Below are positions 43,649 through 49,828 of a stretch of 49,828 bases of DNA, in pieces. This DNA is from Nitrospirota bacterium (lineage in GTDB: Bacteria > Nitrospirota > Nitrospiria > JACQBW01). Position 1 is the first letter of the stretch. Each line of letters begins with the position of its first letter. The notes under the pieces were generated by a model. It was not told the DNA's origin. It searched no databases and saw only the letters and a program-made list of their open reading frames with translations. The stretch spans positions 1-49,828 of the forward strand of contig JACQBW010000015.1 in the NCBI GenBank assembly GCA_016194305.1, given 5' to 3'. Position numbers and translations under genes: made by a program.

Positions 43649-43924
43649 TTAAACCAGTTTAATTCGTTTTTCTTTTGCGATGTTCTCAAGAATTGCCAAC
43701 GCCTGGCGGAGTCGCTGCATTCGGATGTTTCTACGCCGGATTCCGTCCAAATCGTGGGCCGGGAATCCTTCGGCCCGGACTGAAATCATTTCTTTAAGCA
43801 GGGCCTGGTGAAATGGCTTATAATGTTCGGGTTCCAGTTTCTTAATCGTAAGGGGATTCAGGATAAAATAGGCCTCTTCGATATCCTTGGTAATGGCGTC
43901 GAGGCTTTTACCATAAATTTCCAT
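43649..43924 (-). CDS. Hypothetical 91-residue protein
   Basis: A small soluble, charged protein with no membrane segment and no family I recognise. It reads as helical throughout (LDAITKDIEEAYFILN, IRMQRLRQALAILENIAKEKR), with a loop rich in conserved-looking residues (GFPAHDLDGIRRRNIR). It is divergent from the helicase gene with only 27 bases between start codons, so their promoters must overlap coding DNA. The start has no strong ribosome site. The balanced amino-acid content and the lack of a long competing frame on the other strand argue that it is real. Confidence 0.7.
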   Translation of the reverse strand: MEIYGKSLDAITKDIEEAYFILNPLTIKKLEPEHYKPFHQALLKEMISVRAEGFPAHDLDGIRRRNIRMQRLRQALAILENIAKEKRIKLV

Positions 43925-43951
43925 ATCTGAAAGATAGCAAATCCATAAAAA

Positions 43952-45937
43952 ATGTCAAAGAAAACTCCCGTCGAATTAACTGCGCTCTCCTGCGAGAGAC
44001 AGATTGAACAATTTTTTGGAAGAACCGGACTGCTTTCCAGTCAGTTTGCCCAATATGAAGAACGGACATCCCAGATTGATATGGCAAAATTGGTGATGAT
44101 GGCAATGATGCGGAACGAGAAGCTGATGATCGAGGCAGGAACCGGCACGGGGAAAACTTTTGCTTACCTGGTGCCGGCATTGTTAAGCGGAAAAAAAGTC
44201 GTGCTTTCGACCGGGACAAAAACGTTGCAAGATCAGATTTTTTTCAAGGATCTTCCGGTTCTACGGAAAATTTTTCATCAACCGATAAAAGCCGTTCTGA
44301 TGAAAGGAAAGGAGAATTACCTCTGTCTGTATCGTTTTGCCGGATTTTCTCTTAATCCCCTCCTTTTTAGCCGTGACGAGGCCCCTTTTATCGATCAAAT
44401 TAAGGCCTGGGCAAAGGGGACCGTGTATGGGGAAAGGAGCGAACTTTCAGGCCTCCCCGAAAAGTTTCCCGCCTGGAAGGAGATGTCGGTGACCGGGAAT
44501 CAGTGCCACGGGAAGAGCTGTACTTATTATGACGACTGTTATATTACCCGGATGAAGAAGGAAATGGAGGATTCCCAGTTGATCGTTGTGAACCATCATC
44601 TTTTTTTTGCGGACCTGGCGCTCAGGGAAAACTCATTCGGCCAAATTCTATCGGACTATGATCAGGTGATCTTTGACGAGGCCCATCTGATCGAAGAGAT
44701 TGCATCCAGCTATTTTGGAATTCAATTTTCTCTCTACGATTTGTTTGAACTGGTAGCGGACGCGAGAAGAGAACTCAAGACCCTGCAGATTAATAATAAG
44801 CAGCTCTGGGAAAATCTTGATCATCTGATCAAAAGCGCGGATCTTTTTTTTAATCTCTTTGTCCCGGTTTCCGGAGAAAAACGGATCAGACTTTCTCGTT
44901 TGCCGGAAACGAGTCCCAAGGTGCAGGAGGCGGTGTCCTTCCTGAATTCCCTGCAATGGGTCGGCGCCGCTTTCCAAAATTTTCCAAAAAAAAGCGAGGG
45001 ATGTTATAAAATCTCCGACCGGGCGATACAGCTCCAAGAGTATGGGAGAATCTTTCTGAGGCAGCAGAGCCCGGAGGAGATTTATTGGGGAGAGCTTCGG
45101 AATCCGGATTCGGGCGATTGGAGTGCAACCCCCCGGATGATTTTGCACGCAACGCCGATTGAAATCGCATCAAGGCTTCAAGAAAATCTGTTTAATCGCA
45201 AAGCGGGAATGATCTTGACTTCTGCGACATTGACGGTGGAGAACACCTTTGATCATATGAAAAAAAAGATCGGAATCATACCGGACCGGGAAATTCAGTT
45301 TCAGTCCCCTTTTGATTATTCCTCCCGTGGTCTGATCTATCTCCCGCCGGGAATGCCTGATCCCTCATCGGACGCCTTTGCGAGATCGGCAGCCGAGGAA
45401 ATTCTGCAGATTCTTCAACTGACTTCGGGCCGAGCATTTATTCTCTGTACCAGTCATAAAAATAAGGAGTTCTACTACGACTATTGCCGGGATAAACTGG
45501 ATTTCCCTCTGTTGAAACAGGGAGATGGGCAAAAGAGAGAACTTCTTGATACTTTTCGGAACGAAATTTCATCCGTTTTGTTTGCGACGCAGAGTTTTTG
45601 GCAGGGAGTCGATGTTCAGGGAGAAGCACTCTCTTGCGTCATTATTGACAAACTGCCGTTTGCTTCTCCTTCAGACCCGATTGTCGAAGCGCGGATTCAC
45701 GATTTCCAAAAAAAGAATATTAATGCATTTCAGGAATACCAGATACCTTCAGCAATTATTCTCCTAAAGCAGGGACTGGGGAGACTTATTCGAAGCGCGG
45801 AAGACCGGGGTCTTTTTTCAATTTTGGACCCCCGGATCCGGACAAAATCGTATGGCAAACGATTCCTCGCGTCGCTCCCTTCCTGCCGGGTCACAAACAA
45901 GCGATCGGAGATCCAAGATTTCTTTAAATCTCACTAG
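43952..45937 (+). CDS. DinG/XPD-type ATP-dependent DNA helicase
   Basis: 661 residues of superfamily 2. Walker A AGTGTGKTFAYLVP lies near residue 53, DEAH-box IFDEAHLIEE in the middle and a C-terminal motif VI (QGLGRLIRS). Four cysteines around ENYLCLYRF and CHGKSCTYYDDC fit the XPD/DinG [4Fe-4S] cluster between motifs Ia and II. NHHLFFADLALR follows. It unwinds DNA from 5' to 3' by family knowledge and would act in repair. There is no exonuclease domain at the N-terminus. Confidence 0.93.
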   Translation: MSKKTPVELTALSCERQIEQFFGRTGLLSSQFAQYEERTSQIDMAKLVMMAMMRNEKLMIEAGTGTGKTFAYLVPALLSGKKVVLSTGTKTLQDQIFFKDLPVLRKIFHQPIKAVLMKGKENYLCLYRFAGFSLNPLLFSRDEAPFIDQIKAWAKGTVYGERSELSGLPEKFPAWKEMSVTGNQCHGKSCTYYDDCYITRMKKEMEDSQLIVVNHHLFFADLALRENSFGQILSDYDQVIFDEAHLIEEIASSYFGIQFSLYDLFELVADARRELKTLQINNKQLWENLDHLIKSADLFFNLFVPVSGEKRIRLSRLPETSPKVQEAVSFLNSLQWVGAAFQNFPKKSEGCYKISDRAIQLQEYGRIFLRQQSPEEIYWGELRNPDSGDWSATPRMILHATPIEIASRLQENLFNRKAGMILTSATLTVENTFDHMKKKIGIIPDREIQFQSPFDYSSRGLIYLPPGMPDPSSDAFARSAAEEILQILQLTSGRAFILCTSHKNKEFYYDYCRDKLDFPLLKQGDGQKRELLDTFRNEISSVLFATQSFWQGVDVQGEALSCVIIDKLPFASPSDPIVEARIHDFQKKNINAFQEYQIPSAIILLKQGLGRLIRSAEDRGLFSILDPRIRTKSYGKRFLASLPSCRVTNKRSEIQDFFKSH

Positions 45938-45986
45938 TCCGGGAAGGAGAAAGCAAGAATGATTGAAGAAGACAATTTCACGATTA

Positions 45987-46958
45987 TTATTGAACGAGGA
46001 GGTAGAGAAGGTAACCGAAATAGGCGAGAGAACCTGCAACGAGCTGAAAACTCTTCCACTCATTTTTGAATAGGAGAATCATGAAATAGAAAAGAGAGGT
46101 GACCAGTGTCAGAATAATATTCACTGTCCCGCTCTGGTCAAACCGCCAAGGAGTTCCGAAAAGCCCGATTGAAACCGGAAAAGTGCTTTGAAAAACCATG
46201 GCACCCGTGACATTGGAAAATGCCAGGTGGTCTTTCTTTTTCGAGATCCAAATCAAACTGTTCAACTTTTCGGGAAGTTCTGTCGCTATCGGGGTGACCA
46301 GAAGAGAAAGAATCATCGGTGACAGATGGAATATGAGGGCAATGGCTTTTATCCCGTCGATAAAAGAGTAAGCACCGGCTATGATCAGACCGAGCCCGGT
46401 GACGGTTTGAAATCCGACAATGAGGATGCCAGGATGTTTTGCCTTTCTTCGAAAATAGAGGGGTTCCAGGTCGAGGTGGTCCGCTGAGGGGCGTTGAAAA
46501 ACAATCTTTAAATAATAGAGATAGAGGCCGATCAAAAATAGCGCGATGACTATATGAGTCAGTCTGTTTTCAATCAGGGAGGCGGCAATTGCAAAAGTAA
46601 AGGAAATCAGAAAATATTTTAAGTCGACTCCGATCTCCTGAAAATTGAGATGGATCTGCCTGGACCTTTTTTTTCTTTTTGAAAAGAAGTAGACTCCAAA
46701 TCCGACCAGAGGAAGGGTCAAAGTCGATAGCATAAAGGGAGCGCCCAGGATGGCGCCGATGCCGATTTCGCTTTCAGCAGAACCCGATCCGAGGAGAATG
46801 GCTATCAGGGGAATGACCGTTTCCGGGAGAGCAGTGCCGACTCCGGCGAGAACGGATCCGGTCGCGGCGTCGGACAGTTTAAAATGCTTTCCGACCCATT
46901 CAATTCCATTTGTAAAGAGCGTGCTGCCGAACAGAATTAGCGCAAGCGAAAGAAACAC
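45987..46958 (-). CDS. Cation/Ca2+ antiporter (CaCA family)
   Basis: 323 residues with about ten membrane helices in two inverted halves. The alpha repeats are visible as GVGTALPETVIPLIAILLGS with GIGAILGAPF, and TPIATELPEKLNSLIW with NVTGAMVFQSTFP. It is shorter at the N-terminus than YrbG-type exchangers. Substrate is Na+/Ca2+ or another divalent cation by family knowledge only. It lies 17 bp downstream of larC on the same strand. Confidence 0.88.
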   Translation of the reverse strand: MFLSLALILFGSTLFTNGIEWVGKHFKLSDAATGSVLAGVGTALPETVIPLIAILLGSGSAESEIGIGAILGAPFMLSTLTLPLVGFGVYFFSKRKKRSRQIHLNFQEIGVDLKYFLISFTFAIAASLIENRLTHIVIALFLIGLYLYYLKIVFQRPSADHLDLEPLYFRRKAKHPGILIVGFQTVTGLGLIIAGAYSFIDGIKAIALIFHLSPMILSLLVTPIATELPEKLNSLIWISKKKDHLAFSNVTGAMVFQSTFPVSIGLFGTPWRFDQSGTVNIILTLVTSLFYFMILLFKNEWKSFQLVAGSLAYFGYLLYLLVQ

Positions 46959-46975
46959 GATAAGAAGTGACAGGA

Positions 46976-48169
46976 TCAGCGGCTTTTCTCCACTTTAAAG
47001 GTTAATGACAATTCAGTTTCGATCTGATTTAAAATATCTCGTATCGGTTTTTTATGGGTCTGTGCGATCCTTTTACAGTCTTCATATTCTGGGCTGACTT
47101 TTGGCCTGCCTCCCCTAATAGTGCTTTTGATCCGGATTGAACCAAATGAAGATTGAAATCGTCCTTCCTTCCTGCTCAGCAGGCTCCGGGCGACTTTTTG
47201 AATCCGGAGACCGAGCGTTGTTGTTTCTCTAAACACCCGCTCAGAAAGAGATGAAAGTTCCTCTAAGGGTGATAGGAGGGTCAGAAGTATCGCTGGCCTC
47301 CCTTTCTTCATGATGATTGGGGTCAGAGACACATCGAGCGCCCCATCGTGAAGAAGGTTTTCTACGAGTAATTCATAGACCTGCGGGTTGAGATCGTCGA
47401 TATGGGTTTCTATTTGATAAACCTCATCTTGCAGAAACGGTTTATCCTCCAAACCGATGATGAGTCTCAAAACATTGGGAGATTCGTCGATGATCGCCTC
47501 GCCTGCCCCCATACCGATGATTTCCGGTTTAAAAAGCGGGAGCGAGCCAAAGGAGACCGAAAGGGTGGAAATAATCGCCGCGCCTGTCGGTGTGGTCAAT
47601 TCCCTCCGAATCCCGTTAGAATAAATCGGAATATTTTTCAAAAGGTGGAGGGTAACCGGTCCCGGAATCGGAAATTGACCATGATTCATCCGGATGAACC
47701 CTTCTCCCAGATTGAGTGCGGAAGCGCGGACTTCGTCAATTTCGAGATATTCAAGGCCGGCAACGGCCCCGACAATATCAACGATCGTATCGAATCCACC
47801 CAGTTCATCAAATGAGACCTCTTCCGGAGAGGAACCATGAGCCCTTCCTTCTGCTTCCGCAAGCCGATTGAATATGAGGCTGCTTTTTTGTTTTATGGAG
47901 GGAGAAAGTGCGCTTTTTGCAATTAATGTCAGAATTGAATTTATATTGTTCGGTTTCCGGGAAATCGGCGGGGAAAGGAGGACATCCACTTTGGTTGCGG
48001 CCAGGTGCCCTCTTTTTACTTTCCGGGAACGGAGATGAATTCCCTTTGGCAACAGCTTCCTCACGGTATGCTTCAAATGGGAAAGGGGAAGCCAAGCATC
48101 CACCATGGCTCCAAGGATCATATCTCCGCTGATTCCGGAAAAAGTGTCGAAATAGGCTATCTTCTTCAT
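46976..48169 (-). CDS. larC: LarC-type nickel-pincer cofactor biosynthesis protein
   Basis: 397 residues. In the Lar pathway LarC inserts nickel into the pincer cofactor with CTP. The N-terminus AYFDTFSGISGDMILGAMVD is the family signature, with THIDDLNPQVYELL near residue 258. Here it is a single unbroken reading frame, unlike the ribosomally frameshifted LarC of lactobacilli. It follows larB by seven bases. larE and larA are not in this window. Confidence 0.93.
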   Translation of the reverse strand: MKKIAYFDTFSGISGDMILGAMVDAWLPLSHLKHTVRKLLPKGIHLRSRKVKRGHLAATKVDVLLSPPISRKPNNINSILTLIAKSALSPSIKQKSSLIFNRLAEAEGRAHGSSPEEVSFDELGGFDTIVDIVGAVAGLEYLEIDEVRASALNLGEGFIRMNHGQFPIPGPVTLHLLKNIPIYSNGIRRELTTPTGAAIISTLSVSFGSLPLFKPEIIGMGAGEAIIDESPNVLRLIIGLEDKPFLQDEVYQIETHIDDLNPQVYELLVENLLHDGALDVSLTPIIMKKGRPAILLTLLSPLEELSSLSERVFRETTTLGLRIQKVARSLLSRKEGRFQSSFGSIRIKSTIRGGRPKVSPEYEDCKRIAQTHKKPIRDILNQIETELSLTFKVEKSR

Positions 48170-48176
48170 CCGGTCT

Positions 48177-48932
48177 TCATTTCAAGATATTTATCCGGTG
48201 GGCTAATACCGCTGCACCAAAGCCATTATCAATATTCATTACGCCGATCCCCGAAGAACAGGCGTTCAGCATGGTCAGCAGGGGAGCAATCCCATTAAAT
48301 GCAGTTCCATATCCCTGGCTGGTGGGTACGGCAATCAGGGGTTTATCCGTCAATCCTCCGATCAGACTTGGCAGGACTCCGTCCATGCCTGCAATGACGA
48401 CCAAAACCCTTGCCCTTTCAAGAAGATTTTGTTTATCGAGAAAGCGGTGGATTCCCGCGACGCCGGCGTCATAAATGGTTTCAACCCGGCTCCCCAGGAT
48501 GATGGCCGTCTCCTTTGCCTCTTCAGCGACCGGGATATCCGATGTCCCTGCGGTGACGATCAGGATTTTTCCTTTTGGGGACACTTTCCGCGCTTTTTTG
48601 TTGATAAGAGTTATCGTTCTACCCAATTCATTGTATTGAGCTTGGGAAAAAGACTTTTCAATTTTCTCGAAAGTCTCCGGCTCGGCCCGGGTCGCCAGGA
48701 CTCTCGGATGAACTTCTGCGGAATGTTTGAATAAAGTGAGGATTTGACGATCCGTCTTTCCTTTGCAAAAAATCACTTCCGGGAAACCGAGGCGGAGATG
48801 TCGATGATGGTCGAGCATTGCAAATCCCAGCTCCTCATGACTAAAATGTTTGAGGCGTTTTAAAGCTTCGGCAAGAGAGAGTCTTCGGGATTGTACGCCG
48901 GACAATATTTTTCTTAATTCATTGGGATTCAT
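48177..48932 (-). CDS. larB: LarB (pyridinium-3,5-biscarboxylate mononucleotide synthase)
   Basis: 251 residues with an AIR-carboxylase (PurE)-like C-terminal half. It carboxylates and hydrolyses nicotinate adenine dinucleotide in the first step of nickel-pincer cofactor synthesis. The N-terminus has SRRLSLAEALKRL, the PurE-like part has ILIVTAGTSDIPVAEEAKE and VVIAGMDGVLPSLIGGL. It overlaps the preceding transporter gene by four bases and is followed by larC. Confidence 0.93.
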   Translation of the reverse strand: MNPNELRKILSGVQSRRLSLAEALKRLKHFSHEELGFAMLDHHRHLRLGFPEVIFCKGKTDRQILTLFKHSAEVHPRVLATRAEPETFEKIEKSFSQAQYNELGRTITLINKKARKVSPKGKILIVTAGTSDIPVAEEAKETAIILGSRVETIYDAGVAGIHRFLDKQNLLERARVLVVIAGMDGVLPSLIGGLTDKPLIAVPTSQGYGTAFNGIAPLLTMLNACSSGIGVMNIDNGFGAAVLAHRINILK

Positions 48933-49828
48933 GAACCCGGATGATTTTTTAGTTCGAGTAACGGATAGATTATTCCCGTAATATGGGAATTAATTCTCTT
49001 TAAATTGGTCAGGACGTCCAGATGGATCGCGCTGGTTTCAATGGATTCTTTGTAGCCAGCATGGAGTCGCTGTATATGGGCCTGATAAAGCGCCCGCTCT
49101 TTTTGGTTAATCACCGTTTTTTCCTTTAGAACTTTTTGGGCTGAATCGAGATCCTGATGTTCAATAGCATGGATCATTTGATCATAATTTCCGGCAATCA
49201 TTTGATGGAGTTCAATAATTTCGGACAACCCTTCCGGAGAAAATTGAAGCCCTTTCATGATTTTTTTTCTGGCCAGTTCAAGGAGATTTTTATCGATAAT
49301 ATCCCCGATATTTTCGAGATCATTAATCATTGAAAGGAGGGCTACTTCACGGATGGACTCTTCCCTCGAAAGATGTTTTTGGCTGAGTCGGGTAATGTAA
49401 AGTTTGATTTCCCTGTCGAGCGTATCGACCCAGTCATCTTTCTTTTCAATAATTTCTGCCAGCTCGAGGTTGTCCTCCCTAAAAACAAACAGCGTATTAT
49501 GATACATATCCCGGACGAATTCCCCCATTCTCAGAGCCTCCTTCGTGGCTTGACCGAGAGCGACCGAAGGGGTTTGCAACAGCTCCAGATCAAGGTATTT
49601 CGTCCTGGGGAAAGTTTCCACCTCCGGTTTTTCAGGTAGCAGACGCGTAATCCACTCCGAGAGGGTGCTGGCAAACGGGAAAAAAAAGATCGCCACGGCG
49701 ACATTAAAAAAAGTATGGGCATTGGCGATCCGCCTTCCAGTGTACGGGGAAGAGAGAATCATGAGCGATTCGAACGGATAGAGAAACGGAAGGAAAAGAA
49801 CGACTCCAATCAGCTTGATCAGAAAATG
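48929..49828 (-). CDS. Na+/phosphate cotransporter with PhoU-like tail (partial)
   Basis: The frame runs open to the window edge, so the N-terminus and most membrane helices are missing; 299 codons are visible. It begins in membrane segments (FLIKLIGVVLFLPFLYPF, then ANAHTFFNVAVAIFFFPFAS), as in the end of the NptA/COG1283 transporter, and continues as a helical PhoU-like tail (about 200 residues) with DLENIGDIIDKNLLELA. Family function is phosphate uptake with sodium; the tail may regulate it. It is upstream of, and overlaps, larB. Confidence 0.88.
   Translation of the reverse strand, partial: HFLIKLIGVVLFLPFLYPFESLMILSSPYTGRRIANAHTFFNVAVAIFFFPFASTLSEWITRLLPEKPEVETFPRTKYLDLELLQTPSVALGQATKEALRMGEFVRDMYHNTLFVFREDNLELAEIIEKKDDWVDTLDREIKLYITRLSQKHLSREESIREVALLSMINDLENIGDIIDKNLLELARKKIMKGLQFSPEGLSEIIELHQMIAGNYDQMIHAIEHQDLDSAQKVLKEKTVINQKERALYQAHIQRLHAGYKESIETSAIHLDVLTNLKRINSHITGIIYPLLELKNHPGS

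Noticed and set aside
43642-43659. AACTG/CAGTT inverted repeat between the SPOR gene and the small unknown gene
   Set aside because: Only five base pairs with an eight-base A/T loop; too weak to call a bidirectional terminator.

Overview
This window reads as a contiguous, gene-dense bacterial chromosome segment of moderate GC, mostly core functions with one respiratory accessory island. I see no phage, transposase, integrase or CRISPR array. The ilvBNC-psd-pssA-leuA order, a T-box in front of leuA, several lipoprotein triheme c-type cytochromes, paired EAL-HDOD proteins and a K+-independent membrane pyrophosphatase suggest an anaerobe-type or chemolithotrophic lineage such as Nitrospirota or Desulfobacterota. 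This placement is inference; no rRNA gene is present.

Layout. (1) 1-6496, minus strand: a regulatory and envelope block made of a PP2C phosphatase, a UPF0182 membrane protein, a sigma54-dependent response regulator, an ECF sigma factor and, overlapping it by ATGA, a membrane anti-sigma factor that appears to carry a LolA/RseB-like C-terminal domain and runs off the window. (2) 6629-15344, plus strand: a housekeeping block of ispE, tRNA-Gln(TTG), prs, rplY, pth, hppA, ychF, rpsF, ssb, rpsR and a DUF2232 membrane protein. rplI, often found in this neighbourhood, is absent. (3) 15341-20442: a DUF4388 protein and two paralogous EAL-HDOD proteins on the minus strand, each with a near-consensus promoter. 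Between the paralogs lie a small zinc-finger gene split by an in-frame amber codon, an unknown 83-residue ORF and a secreted cupredoxin-like protein. (4) 20526-23777, minus: rsmI and a zinc/manganese ABC transporter. (5) 23820-27897, minus: four c7-type triheme cytochromes, a plastocyanin-like cupredoxin and a predicted seven-bladed beta-propeller. This is the best candidate for an undescribed system.

(6) 28179-43632, plus: a long biosynthetic block of ilvB-ilvN-ilvC-psd-pssA, a leucine T-box riboswitch with terminator, leuA, a PhzF-family gene, a second cupredoxin-like gene, leuC-leuD-leuB-asd-nadA-queA and a SPOR-domain protein. A 98-bp hairpin-rich insert bounded by 22-bp direct repeats sits at the ilvN stop codon. 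(7) 43649-49828: a small unknown gene, a DinG/XPD-type helicase, then on the minus strand a Na/Pi-cotransporter fragment with PhoU-like tail, larB, larC and a Ca2+/cation antiporter.

How the parts fit: regions 1 and 3 handle envelope and second-messenger signalling. Region 5 with the two cupredoxin-like proteins probably forms an extracytoplasmic electron-transfer chain. Region 6 makes branched-chain amino acids and phospholipid head groups, with leucine supply sensed through tRNA-Leu by the T-box.
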